Shown: piece by piece, positions 1 to 8,780 of the stretch | Layout of the letters: each line of letters opens with the position of its first letter | How positions within the stretch are numbered: the stretch's first letter is position 1 | Virus record (IMG/VR): IMGVR_UViG_3300037087_000453 | Span: 1-41,607 of that record | Length of the DNA: 41,607 nucleotides | Strand: one strand, 5' to 3' | Origin: a virus | Notes under the pieces: model-generated | Seen by the model: the letters and a program-made list of their open reading frames with translations, nothing else | The model's database searches: none | What the model was told of the DNA's origin: nothing | Translations under genes and position numbers: made by a program

Positions 1-1
1 C

Positions 2-148
2 CTTAAGTTGTTACGATTTAGGCAAAAATCGATTCAAGAATCATTATAAATTGTGGTTTTAAGCGGATTTCCGTATAATGGAATTATGAAAGAGAAAGAA
101 ATTAGATTCAGACTTCCGCTAGAGCTCTATAAGAGATACAAGATTTTC
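2..148. repeat. Left copy of imperfect terminal direct repeat
   Basis: Bases 2-148 recur at 41461-41607 in the same orientation. The copies differ at positions 14, 16, 21, 23, 33 and 124 of the left copy. Five differences lie in the non-coding part; the sixth (GAG versus GAA, Glu) is silent in the RHH gene. This suggests a circular or circularly permuted molecule whose two ends come from slightly different alleles, rather than random sequencing error. A genuine second diverged locus cannot be excluded. Confidence 0.9.
51..79 (+). promoter_or_regulatory. Promoter of the RHH gene with embedded degenerate operator
   Basis: A perfect -10 TATAAT (74-79) lies 17 nt after a weak -35 TTGTGG (51-56). 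The spacer contains TTAAGCGGATTT, a degenerate copy (56-74, 14 of 19 matches) of the 19-bp palindrome found intact at four other sites. The ATG at 86 lies where transcription should start, so the mRNA is probably leaderless. The overlap of operator and promoter suggests autoregulation; that is an inference. Confidence 0.6.
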
Positions 149-268
149 TGCACTGAGTTGGATTTATCCATCCCTAAGCAGACATGTTCTATCATTGCTA
201 GTTTTCTACAGATACAGGAAGACAACTTAAAAACGGCTAAACATCTGAAGAAGATGATGAAGGAATGA
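86..268 (+). CDS. Ribbon-helix-helix DNA-binding protein, candidate repressor
   Basis: This 60-residue protein begins with a short strand-like stretch (IRFRLPLEL, about residues 6-14) followed by two helices, which fits the Arc/CopG/ParG-type ribbon-helix-helix fold; such proteins bind palindromic DNA as dimers. An upstream GTG at 53 is in frame but lies inside the promoter, so ATG 86 is preferred. There is no SD, and the ATG sits 7 nt after the -10 box, as expected of a leaderless message. The gene heads a plus-strand trio with two membrane peptides. It is the best candidate to bind the dispersed 19-bp palindrome. A second copy of its first about 20 codons is cut by the right end of the window. 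Confidence 0.65.
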   Translation: MKEKEIRFRLPLELYKRYKIFCTELDLSIPKQTCSIIASFLQIQEDNLKTAKHLKKMMKE

Positions 269-270
269 AT

Positions 271-441
271 ATGAGTTGCGCACAAGTTTTGATAGATATA
301 TTTTTGAGTATATTGATGTTTAGCTTAAGTATTGGCTTGTATTTGAATTGTAAGAAGATACAAGCAATTAATCAAGACATCAAGGAGATTAACGAAAAGA
401 GTAAAACTCGTAAGCACCTACCTCATGATTTTGGATTGTGA
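271..441 (+). CDS. Small single-span membrane protein
   Basis: The 56-residue product starts at an ATG 6 nt after AAGGAA and follows the RHH stop by 2 nt. Residues 6-26 are strongly hydrophobic (FLSILMFSLSIGLYL), followed by a charged helical tail rich in Lys, Glu and Asn. The layout (one inner-membrane span and a polar helix) is seen in phage spanin i-subunits and small holins, but nothing specific identifies it. No endolysin was found nearby. Membrane location is confident; function is unknown. Confidence 0.6.
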   Translation: MSCAQVLIDIFLSILMFSLSIGLYLNCKKIQAINQDIKEINEKSKTRKHLPHDFGL

Positions 442-468
442 GTTTTTTCAAACACTAAGGAGTGAGAT

Positions 469-567
469 ATGATTATATTTTTACTAGGATGTTTAGTAGT
501 TTTTGGATTTAAGTGCACTGTTTTAGCTTTAATGTGGCATGGATGCGAAGAAGTAAATAAATTATAA
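469..567 (+). CDS. Very small membrane peptide
   Basis: A 32-residue ORF has a good SD (AAGGAGTG, 457-464) 4 nt before its ATG. Residues 2-23 form one hydrophobic segment with two cysteines, followed by a short polar tail (HGCEEVNKL). It overlaps the 3' end of the convergent virion gene by 6 nt. It could take part in lysis with the preceding membrane protein, but that is conjecture from size and pairing. Confidence 0.5.
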   Translation: MIIFLLGCLVVFGFKCTVLALMWHGCEEVNKL

Positions 568-3147
568 TATTCCAAAAATCATCAAAGTTTTTAGAGTACT
601 TGCGTGCATTCCTACTTTTTTAAAGGCTTTTACAGTAGCAGACTTTCCAGCTATTTCTCTTGAATTTACAAGTAGATCCGCTGCAACATCCTCGCCTAAA
701 ATTTCAGAAAGTAAAGCGTAATTATTTCCTTTATTGATAATGTCGTAAAGTTCATCACCAGTGAATTTTCTTTCAACCCTTCCTTCAAAAAGGATATCTT
801 TCACTTTATGTTGTCCGACTTTTTTAAAAAGAGGTTTCGATAAATTATCTTTAAGTTCTTTCAATCCTGATGGGTTTTCAGTCATTTTCAAAGCTTGTTC
901 AGGTTTGATTTTCATTATTTTTGCTGAAGCTTGCATTTCTTTTGTTGGCTTTACATCAGGTTTAAGAGGTATTTTTACTTCTGTTATTTCACCAACTTTT
1001 CTTTTTTGTTTTTCAAACAATGGAATCTTAGCTTGTGGTAATTCCTTTATTCCTTTTGGACCTTCTGGAATCTCAGCCTTTTTCCCATTGATAACAGGAG
1101 TTCTTCTTTCATGTGCAAAGGCCTCATGAATCGCTCTTTCTTCTTCAGGAGTGATAATCCCTCGGATTCTTTTTAAAGCGTCCTCAAACTTATCTGTATC
1201 AACTTTTCCCCTATTTCCAAAGAAAGGTTTAAGTTCGTTTTCAATAAGTGCTCTCTTATCAGCTTTTGATATTTGTTGACCAGCATTAGAACGGTTCAAA
1301 ATATTATTCACAACAGGATATGTATCAGGATCTAGAGTCTTATTAAATAGCTTTATATAATCATGATTCTTCGTGTCTCTAAATGGACGAATATAATCAT
1401 TGTCATAATCTTTTGCCCATTGTCTATAAAGACTTCTTGACTTTCTGCTAGCATCATAAGCGGCTTGATTTCCAGTATTGATTGCAGCAGATTCTGCGGC
1501 ATCTTCAAGAGTATTAACAAGAGGAGTGAAAATTGCTCTATTGTTTCCATGTTCAAAGTTGAAATCCATGAAATAACGTAATTCTTTTGCTTGATCCTGA
1601 AGAATTTTATTGCTTACTTTATTAAATCCTATCAGGACTCCTTCATCATTGAAAATTCCGATTTTATTTAAAATCTTTTCTGCAATCGTTAAAAGTTGTT
1701 TACGAGGAGGTGATAATTCTGGAATCTGTTTTAATTCATCAATTAATCTAACAAGTTCAAGAGCAAGACCAGAATGTTCTCCTTGTACAGTTTCACCTAA
1801 CTTATCGCTTATAGTATAAGCATCTCTGACCTGTTGATAGTCAAAATTATCATTTGCTCTGATGGCTTTAACATTTTCTAATCCTGATGCACTTTCATTT
1901 CTTGTAACTTCATCACTAAATATTTTCCCAACTTTATTTCTAAGACTTGGATCTTTTTCAACTCCAGGAGCCGGCCTAAATCCAATATTTTCACCTTCAG
2001 CTTTTACACGACCTTTTAAATCAATTTCAGATTCTTTTGGAGTAATTGCATCTTTAACAATTATTTGACGCTCTTTCATCTTCTGAAAAGCTTTCTTATC
2101 TTCTTCATAGGATTTTATTGCTTCTTGATTTTCCTTTTGAATCTGTTCAACTTTAGCTTCATGTTCAGCAGCAACTTGCTTTAATTCATTCTGATATTTC
2201 TGTTTAGCTGTTGTAAAGTCTTCCTCTGACATTTTTTGTTCTTGAGCTTGACGATAAAGATCGTCTTCATGTTTAGCTTTTATATTCTGCATCTTCTGTG
2301 CGAATTCTTTATCATTGGCTTCAACAGCTTCTTGAAGTGCTTGTTTATATTTCTGTTCTGCTGATTTCTGAAGTTCTGGAACAATCTCTTGTTCAAAGAA
2401 TTTATATTGATTAGGATCAAGATCAGCCCCAATAACACCTTCAGAAAGAAGTTTCGCACGCTGTCCAGTTCTTAAAGAATTAAGCCATCTTCCACCACCA
2501 ATTACACCTGAAATCAATGCATGAGTACCACCGAACATAGCTGCTTCTTCTGCAACTTCTCTTCCGCTTATCCCTTCACCTTTGATAGTTTGTTTACCTA
2601 AAGAATGTCCGGCTCCTACTGTTGCACTTTTACTTATATCTAATGCATGACTAATTGCTCTTGCTCCTAATCCTGTCTTTTTTGTTAGTTCTAGTGGAAT
2701 TCCCAAAAGTCCTTTTATTGCATTAAATGGATAAGAGGCAACTTTTAATATTCCTGCAATAGGTGCAGCAGCTCCAACAAATTCACCGATTCCTGAACCT
2801 GCTTCATGTTCTTCAGGTTTTAATCCTGGAATATGTTCAGTTGCGCCTAGTGTTAATCCAGATAGTGCACCCTTAGCAAAACCTTTCAATGGAGAATATT
2901 CTTGAAGTTCCTTCTTCTTTTCTGGAGAAAGTTTTTTATATTCGCTTGGTGTTAGATGAGCATATTGACCAAAATAAGGGTGAGTTTCTTCATCTTCATA
3001 TTGGCTAAAATCAAATGGTTCTTCAACTTTTTTAGGTTCAGGTTCTTCAAACCTCATTTTAGGTTTAACTTCTAAACTTCTTTTAGGATCTGGTTGTTCA
3101 TCATCGAGATAAGATGGATCATAAAGTGAAAAATCAAAATCATTCAT
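562..3147 (-). CDS. Large internal virion / DNA-ejection-type protein
   Basis: The 861-residue product is the last gene of the head-tail block. Residues 1-70 are acidic and disordered-looking; about 90-215 are rich in Gly, Ala and hydrophobic residues (FVGAAAPIAGIL), suggesting membrane interaction; about 235-370 form a long Lys/Glu/Gln coiled coil; the rest is polar and helical. The position after the gp10-like gene and two smaller helical proteins matches P22 ejection genes 7-20-16, and phages of this type use such proteins to move DNA through the envelope. No lytic transglycosylase motif was seen. Its start overlaps the upstream stop by 4 nt. Confidence is good for a virion protein and moderate for ejection. 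Confidence 0.65.
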   Translation of the reverse strand: MNDFDFSLYDPSYLDDEQPDPKRSLEVKPKMRFEEPEPKKVEEPFDFSQYEDEETHPYFGQYAHLTPSEYKKLSPEKKKELQEYSPLKGFAKGALSGLTLGATEHIPGLKPEEHEAGSGIGEFVGAAAPIAGILKVASYPFNAIKGLLGIPLELTKKTGLGARAISHALDISKSATVGAGHSLGKQTIKGEGISGREVAEEAAMFGGTHALISGVIGGGRWLNSLRTGQRAKLLSEGVIGADLDPNQYKFFEQEIVPELQKSAEQKYKQALQEAVEANDKEFAQKMQNIKAKHEDDLYRQAQEQKMSEEDFTTAKQKYQNELKQVAAEHEAKVEQIQKENQEAIKSYEEDKKAFQKMKERQIIVKDAITPKESEIDLKGRVKAEGENIGFRPAPGVEKDPSLRNKVGKIFSDEVTRNESASGLENVKAIRANDNFDYQQVRDAYTISDKLGETVQGEHSGLALELVRLIDELKQIPELSPPRKQLLTIAEKILNKIGIFNDEGVLIGFNKVSNKILQDQAKELRYFMDFNFEHGNNRAIFTPLVNTLEDAAESAAINTGNQAAYDASRKSRSLYRQWAKDYDNDYIRPFRDTKNHDYIKLFNKTLDPDTYPVVNNILNRSNAGQQISKADKRALIENELKPFFGNRGKVDTDKFEDALKRIRGIITPEEERAIHEAFAHERRTPVINGKKAEIPEGPKGIKELPQAKIPLFEKQKRKVGEITEVKIPLKPDVKPTKEMQASAKIMKIKPEQALKMTENPSGLKELKDNLSKPLFKKVGQHKVKDILFEGRVERKFTGDELYDIINKGNNYALLSEILGEDVAADLLVNSREIAGKSATVKAFKKVGMHASTLKTLMIFGIL

Positions 3148-4325
3148 TGAGGAACTCTTGCCCCACCTTTAATTGCTGCACCAACTTGATATGCTGGAAC
3201 TTCGATCTCATTACCTCTAGGGCTAATCAATTTTACTGGGGCACTCATTTCATCATAACGTTCTTCGATTTTTTCTTCATATTGAAGAGGTCTTAATCCG
3301 TTATTTTTGTTTTTAATCTCTTTTGCTATCTGTGACCTTAAAAGTGTTTGATCTGCATATTTCTTTATGATATTTAAAACCGCTTTGTTAGCTGAAGGAG
3401 TCTTTCCAATATCTGGGAGTTTATTTTCGAGCAAAGCTAAATCGGCATCTGATAAACGAACTCCGAATATATCTTTCCAACCTTCTAGAAGTTGAGGAAT
3501 GGAACTTAATAATGTGGATTCATCTTTAGAAAGAAGAGCTTTAGATATTTTATCTCCTACTGTTCCTAAACCAGAAAAAACACTTGCCAAAGATCTAGGG
3601 CCAACTTCTCCTTTTTGAAGAACTTTTTCAATATCTTTTACAGTAGACAATTGTTTTTTTGCTACTTTTGTGTTTTTGATAAGTTCTTTGTCATAATCTT
3701 CAGATTCTTTGTGATATTTATATTCAAGATCCTTAACTTCTTTTTGTTTTCCAATTTCTGCTTTATATTCTTCTGCTGCAATTTCAGATTCTGCTTGAGC
3801 ATTTTCTTTTGAAATACCTGCATCAGTCATCATCTGATATTTTTTAGAAGGAGTTGCTTTTAGAAATTCAGGATCTTTTCTAACATCTTTGATTATTTTT
3901 AACTGATTAGGATCAATCGACTGGCTAGCTTGAGTCTTCTTAGGTTCTTTAGGAGGCCTAGAAGTAATTTCAGCCATCTTAGGATCACTTTCATAAGCTG
4001 ATAATGAGCCAGGTTCAAGATTTCTACTATTTTCAATAGCACGAAGAAGTTGGCGATTTTGAGCCAATTCATCTCCAGTTTTCTTAGAAGATGCTTGTCC
4101 TTTCAATCTTTCAGCCAAAACAGTTTTTTTCAATTCAGGATCTAATCCGGAAATATCTTCCCCAACAAGACTTTGCAATTGCTGATTTTCAAGTTGCTTT
4201 CTTTTTTCTTCTTTATGCTGATCCATCAATTTTTGTCCAGTCTCAAGTCCTCGCCCAATCCCTGCAGACAACTTCTGACCAAATGATTTTTTAGTTGGAC
4301 CTGCTGGTAAAATTTGTATTGGCAT
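3144..4325 (-). CDS. Internal virion protein, second ejection-type protein
   Basis: A 393-residue, highly charged helical protein starts after AGGAGATTAT. The N-terminus has an amphipathic segment (FGQKLSAGIGRGLETG), the middle (about 60-230) is Lys/Glu-rich coiled coil, and the C-terminus ends in a compact region with ISPRGNEIEVPAYQV. It overlaps the next gene by 4 nt, implying coupled translation. By position and composition it resembles the middle member of a P22-like ejection trio; no direct sequence signature was recognised. Confidence 0.6.
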   Translation of the reverse strand: MPIQILPAGPTKKSFGQKLSAGIGRGLETGQKLMDQHKEEKRKQLENQQLQSLVGEDISGLDPELKKTVLAERLKGQASSKKTGDELAQNRQLLRAIENSRNLEPGSLSAYESDPKMAEITSRPPKEPKKTQASQSIDPNQLKIIKDVRKDPEFLKATPSKKYQMMTDAGISKENAQAESEIAAEEYKAEIGKQKEVKDLEYKYHKESEDYDKELIKNTKVAKKQLSTVKDIEKVLQKGEVGPRSLASVFSGLGTVGDKISKALLSKDESTLLSSIPQLLEGWKDIFGVRLSDADLALLENKLPDIGKTPSANKAVLNIIKKYADQTLLRSQIAKEIKNKNNGLRPLQYEEKIEERYDEMSAPVKLISPRGNEIEVPAYQVGAAIKGGARVPQ

Positions 4326-4333
4326 ATAATCTC

Positions 4334-4894
4334 CTAAAATCCTGATCCTACATTATAACCTAATTGAGCTCCTTGTAAAGCCATTGCTGGATTTCCACCA
4401 CTAACAGCTAAACCACCGATTGCTCCAACTCCAGCGCCAAACATTCCACTCCATCCGGATTCCTCTTCTTCAGGCTTTTGAACAAGTGATCTCTCTTTAG
4501 GCCTTAATCCCATCAATTGCTGGCTAATATTATGCATATCCATTATGGCTTGTCTTTGCAGTTCTTGGCGTCTAGATTGGAGATCCTGTTGAAAGTTTGA
4601 GGAAGCGGCTGTTGCTTGATTCTGAAAGCCACTACTATGTCTAGAACTCATGCTTCCTCGACCACCACCACCCATACTAAATCTTGAAGCTAGATTTCCA
4701 AGTTGGCCTTGAAATTGACGATTTGCAGGCGCTTCCATTTCGGTAAATAGAGATTGATCACCACCAGCAAGACGAGATAAATAACTATTCTTCCCAACAG
4801 ATTTAGCACTCTGTCTATAGATTTTCATTTGTTTTCGATCAAAATTCTGTAGTTCTGCTACATCATATCCTTCAGGAATCCTATCGCCTCTCAT
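4334..4894 (-). CDS. Small ejection-type virion protein (gp7-like position)
   Basis: The 186-residue protein has a strong SD (GAGGTGG). It is rich in Gln, Arg and Ser, with a Gly-rich patch (SMGGGGRGSMSSRHSSG, about residues 73-89) and a C-terminal Gly/Ala-rich tail (MFGAGVGAIGGLAVSGG) that could insert into membrane. Such Gly-rich tails are common in podoviral internal virion proteins. It is first of three consecutive helical genes at the end of the virion block. Confidence 0.6.
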   Translation of the reverse strand: MRGDRIPEGYDVAELQNFDRKQMKIYRQSAKSVGKNSYLSRLAGGDQSLFTEMEAPANRQFQGQLGNLASRFSMGGGGRGSMSSRHSSGFQNQATAASSNFQQDLQSRRQELQRQAIMDMHNISQQLMGLRPKERSLVQKPEEEESGWSGMFGAGVGAIGGLAVSGGNPAMALQGAQLGYNVGSGF

Positions 4895-4925
4895 AAACCA
4901 CCTCTTTTTTGTTACTCTATCACAT

Positions 4926-5399
4926 TCAAGGATTTGCGATCCACTCCAAGACTATATTCCCTTTAACAATTGCAGGAGCACCAGCGCCTTTAGTCACAAT
5001 AATCTCAGTATTCGTCACCATAATATTAATCTGATTAGTTGCAGCAATAACATCCACATAAGGCAAATTCTGCCAGTTAGTCCCATCGAAGAACTCACCC
5101 CATACTCTCACAAAGAAAGACACTGAATTGATTGTAATCTCATGAGGAATTGTCAGATGAGCATCATCTACAGAATAAACCTGTCTTAATCCCTGTTGCC
5201 TCTTATTCTGAAATATATACCAATTCTCCCCCGTAACTGTCGAACGGTCAACTGTAAAGAAGCCAATTGTTCGAGTATTAATCGTACGAGCAATCTCAAG
5301 ATAAGATCTATCGATCTCAACAGCAAGTTGTGGAACATCAGCCCGTGGAAAGTTTCTCGATGTCCTAATGAAAGAGCCGCGGTTAATAACATCGTTCAT
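4926..5399 (-). CDS. Conserved-type virion protein, beta-rich
   Basis: A 157-residue protein overlaps the stop of the gp10-like gene by 4 nt. It contains alternating beta-like segments, including GFFTVDRSTVTGENWYIF and INSVSFFVRVWGEFFDGTNW, and no transmembrane segment. Its place between the tail-hub gene and the ejection proteins suggests a tail-tip or closure component. The family was not identified. Confidence 0.55.
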   Translation of the reverse strand: MNDVINRGSFIRTSRNFPRADVPQLAVEIDRSYLEIARTINTRTIGFFTVDRSTVTGENWYIFQNKRQQGLRQVYSVDDAHLTIPHEITINSVSFFVRVWGEFFDGTNWQNLPYVDVIAATNQINIMVTNTEIIVTKGAGAPAIVKGNIVLEWIANP

Positions 5400-8152
5400 G
5401 CTAAACTCATACTTGGGCTTACATCTACTATGAAGCCGTGTAATGTTATTTCAGAGAATTGATTATTTAAACTCACATCTCTCATTTGCGCATCTGAAAG
5501 TGTAAATCCTAATTGAACCGTATCTCCAATGAGTGATGTATTCATTCTATGCCAGATCTGAGCTTGCTGTAATCCTGTAATCATATTTAAGTTTATATTA
5601 GCTGGAGTCAAGCCTAAATTTGTACTTTCAGGGCATGTGAAAACAATTTGAGAATAAATTAAAGAATCGTTTTGAGAACCAAATGATGGATAAATTGGGC
5701 CTGCATTATAGGGACTAAAATCATTCTGACTAAGATAAATCTGAACGGTTATCTGACCTCCTGATGTTCTATCCAATAAATACATTTGAGGGCCAATTCT
5801 TGTCTTTCTTCCTATATTCCATGCAACAGGAAATTGTTTAGTTTGTATGAATGGAACATACATCCTAGTAATATAACCTCCTCCAAAATATGTTCCAGAT
5901 GTGATATTTGGATTAAGAGAAAAAGAATTGACCGTTGGATTTACTACTTGAAATATTTCATCATTAACTTGACTTCCGATAGTGCCAAGACAATCTGAAA
6001 TAATAATATAGTCACCATTATTGAGAGTATGATTAGGACTTGTGACTAAACTACCCGAAAAACTCTGAATAGCAATTGAAGTTGCTTCATTGACATCTTC
6101 TTCTGAGTTTCTTATGACAACAAACCCTTGCTGATTTCCTGCAATAACTATCACCTGACCCGATGTTTGCTGACCTGCATTCCAAGGACTTGTCCATTGT
6201 GTCCAAGAATTATATGGGAGTGTTGCCCAAGTTAATTGAGTACCTGTTTTAAATTGACCATATGTTGTATAGCATTCATTAAAGATGGCAAAAGAACCGT
6301 CTCTATAATTGTAAAATAAAGTCTGATTTGGAAAATTCCAGGTTTGCTGGTTACTAGGATAGGTAAAGTAAACCCATTCGCTTAAAAAATCTCTTTCAGC
6401 TGTAAAACGCTCATTCCCATTATTAAGAATTTTAACTTCGAAAACTTCATCTGGAATCTCAATATCAAATCTTTCAGCTCCTACCTGGCTTGTAATTATA
6501 TATCCACGATTTCCTTTCGACATAATTCCTTTATCCATATTGATAAAAGAAAATGTACTGCTGGTTCCATATTCAGAATTGACAATAAAGAAATCGAATG
6601 GAACGACATCATTTCCAGTAGCAACTAGACGAGTTTGAATGGTGTTACTGAAACCAACGAGAAGGACATCTTCATTAGGAGAAACATAAGTAATCGCTTC
6701 AGATACTCCAGCTGAAAGAAATCCCCCAAACCCTACTTGATCTTCAAACCATGCAGGAGCTGTTGCGGTTTGGTTAATTGGAACCAAAATGGCATTAAAG
6801 ACAGTACTAACATTAAGGGGATCAACGATAGGAGGGCTAGAATTAGGTATAGGACCAAAAGAAGCTGTATAGTAAGGAGTACCATTCTGACTATAAATAA
6901 CCGTATCCTGAAGATAAATAGACCCGCCAGTTGATGCCTGCACAACCGGACCAAAGAATAATAATCTATCCTTGAAAGGAACAATCATCCTGGCTCCAAC
7001 AAGATAATATTTTCTTAATGGAAGATCAGCTATAGAATAAATAAACTCAGATAATGGAGGCATGAAATTTACCCATCCATTACCAGCAAGAAATACCGGA
7101 GTTGTAGCACTTCCATTTGTAGGATCACCATCAAACCATCTCAAACAATCTATTCCGGTATTCGATCGATTTGTCAAATATTGAACAATTCCTGGAGTAT
7201 AAGTATCGGTTGCGACTGCCGCATTTGGTAAAGTAATTGTCACTGTCAATGATGCAGATGTTCCAGTAGTATTTGTGACAAAACCACTTTGAAAATTTAT
7301 GGTTGAAGCATTTTCAGGAGTATCGGAAGTAAATTCATTTAGGAATACAAAATCTCCTATAACAAGAGGGCAATTCGTTATAGTTAGAACGATCGTTGTA
7401 GCAGTTTGAGAATCAAATAAAATTGTGTTTGCTGGAGCAAATTGCATTCCTATGGAACTTGGAACAAATGGAACTTGAATCCCATTGGTTGCCCATAAAG
7501 CACCGGCATAATTCACAGTCCAGAATTGTTGATAATCTTTACCATTCCACGATGTAGGAGTCCAAACATTTTTTCGAACATAACTTCCACTCGATGGTGG
7601 GTTTTTGTAAAAGCTGACATCATTAGCAACTGATGGAATAGTAGTAGCAAGGAGATAAGAATAAACAGTATCAAAAGCTAATGTTCCCTGATTGACATTC
7701 GGATTGAGTTGAAGCACTTCTAATCCCATTACAGGAAGTTGAGGATAATATTGAAAGGAACTTGTTCCAAGAGGAAGAGTTGGACCTGTAAAAGCACCTG
7801 TTGAATAATTAATCGTTCCAGATCCTCCAGTACTTCCAACTAAAGTCCCATTAGGAATTGCAGGTTCTGTCCAAACTTGACCACCTGCACCAGTTAATGA
7901 AATAGATCCTTGAACGACACTTGAATTTGCTTCAAGACCCATCCCAGAAATCAAATTTAAAGTATTTAAACCAGTTGCATTAATGAAACGCTGAAGTTGA
8001 CAAAGAAAAGTCGTTCCTCGTTTTCTTTTGATACGCCCACGCCATTGATAGGCATTCTGAAGAACAGGAAAGCTATCATTGTCAATGACGAAAGGCTCTC
8101 GGTAGGTTTTAAGACCCTTATTAATAGGGCCGACTACAAGTTTTTCGGCCAT
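5396..8152 (-). CDS. P22 gp10-like packaged-DNA stabilisation / tail hub protein
   Basis: The 918-residue protein opens with a pattern typical of the gp10-like family: a PFVIDNDSFPVLQNAYQWRG stretch followed by a basic KRKRG. These proteins close the head-tail channel and keep packaged DNA in the capsid. The body is beta-rich, suggesting a propeller or barrel hub. Around residues 690-745 it carries an HTLNNGDYIIIS motif that recurs in two other virion proteins of this phage. It overlaps neighbours at both ends in a tightly coupled series. Function is inferred from family and order. Confidence 0.75.
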   Translation of the reverse strand: MAEKLVVGPINKGLKTYREPFVIDNDSFPVLQNAYQWRGRIKRKRGTTFLCQLQRFINATGLNTLNLISGMGLEANSSVVQGSISLTGAGGQVWTEPAIPNGTLVGSTGGSGTINYSTGAFTGPTLPLGTSSFQYYPQLPVMGLEVLQLNPNVNQGTLAFDTVYSYLLATTIPSVANDVSFYKNPPSSGSYVRKNVWTPTSWNGKDYQQFWTVNYAGALWATNGIQVPFVPSSIGMQFAPANTILFDSQTATTIVLTITNCPLVIGDFVFLNEFTSDTPENASTINFQSGFVTNTTGTSASLTVTITLPNAAVATDTYTPGIVQYLTNRSNTGIDCLRWFDGDPTNGSATTPVFLAGNGWVNFMPPLSEFIYSIADLPLRKYYLVGARMIVPFKDRLLFFGPVVQASTGGSIYLQDTVIYSQNGTPYYTASFGPIPNSSPPIVDPLNVSTVFNAILVPINQTATAPAWFEDQVGFGGFLSAGVSEAITYVSPNEDVLLVGFSNTIQTRLVATGNDVVPFDFFIVNSEYGTSSTFSFINMDKGIMSKGNRGYIITSQVGAERFDIEIPDEVFEVKILNNGNERFTAERDFLSEWVYFTYPSNQQTWNFPNQTLFYNYRDGSFAIFNECYTTYGQFKTGTQLTWATLPYNSWTQWTSPWNAGQQTSGQVIVIAGNQQGFVVIRNSEEDVNEATSIAIQSFSGSLVTSPNHTLNNGDYIIISDCLGTIGSQVNDEIFQVVNPTVNSFSLNPNITSGTYFGGGYITRMYVPFIQTKQFPVAWNIGRKTRIGPQMYLLDRTSGGQITVQIYLSQNDFSPYNAGPIYPSFGSQNDSLIYSQIVFTCPESTNLGLTPANINLNMITGLQQAQIWHRMNTSLIGDTVQLGFTLSDAQMRDVSLNNQFSEITLHGFIVDVSPSMSLA

Positions 8153-8778
8153 TAATTACCTATTGCCATCCAATAAAATGACTTATAAGCACTTCCTCCA
8201 GTATAATTCCAGCTAAAACCAGTATTACTTACACTTCCTGTTCTTACTGACATTACCTGTGCATTATTAGTTGAACCGTCATTTATTAAAGTCATTTGAA
8301 CGTTAAAACAAGCATTCGGAAAATCAATATTATCTGTATCAAATAATAATGGAGTAGTCGTTCCACTAGGTAAATTACCAGGAGAATCGTCAATAATTCC
8401 CCATTGAAGGATGATTCCCCCAGGCAAAAATGCATAACCATTTTCACTTGCATCTGTTCCTTTAGGTGCTGTAATTTGAGTGATACTATTAGAGCTAGAT
8501 AAAGTCGTACCACTTCTATAAAATAATGCAGCATCAGTCTTACCATTGAATGTGACTATTTTTGTATAAAGTTGACCTATATTTAAAATTTGAGGCGGAT
8601 CTGTTAATTGAGGAACCATATGAATGTCTGTATGATATCCCCCATTGGCTAGATTAAAACCAACATGATCAACATTGATTATTCCAAAAGTGGAATTAGT
8701 ATTTTGTTCCATTATAGGTTGATCGTTCGCAGGTGCATCTGAAGCGAAAGGAATATTTTGGGTATAATTAAAAGTCAT
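8152..8778 (-). CDS. Short tail-fibre-like protein with gp53-like C-terminus
   Basis: The C-terminal about 90 residues resemble the tail-fibre gp53-like domain: YAFLPGGIILQWGI, a FPNACFNVQMTLIN strand pair, then a closing SFYWMAIGN. In other phages this domain ends receptor-binding fibres. I choose ATG 8778 (208 residues) because GGAG lies 7 nt upstream; an in-frame TTG at 8784 would overlap the SD. The gene sits between the adaptor and gp10-like genes rather than in the fibre block, so it may be a tail-attached spike. Confidence 0.65.
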   Translation of the reverse strand: MTFNYTQNIPFASDAPANDQPIMEQNTNSTFGIINVDHVGFNLANGGYHTDIHMVPQLTDPPQILNIGQLYTKIVTFNGKTDAALFYRSGTTLSSSNSITQITAPKGTDASENGYAFLPGGIILQWGIIDDSPGNLPSGTTTPLLFDTDNIDFPNACFNVQMTLINDGSTNNAQVMSVRTGSVSNTGFSWNYTGGSAYKSFYWMAIGN

Positions 8779-8780
8779 AT

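Noticed and set aside
53-85. Upstream GTG start for the RHH gene
   Set aside because: It lies inside the promoter and has no SD; transcription should start at about 86.
562-3147. Lytic transglycosylase or lysozyme domain in the large virion protein
   Set aside because: No catalytic Glu motif or lysozyme-like pattern could be seen.
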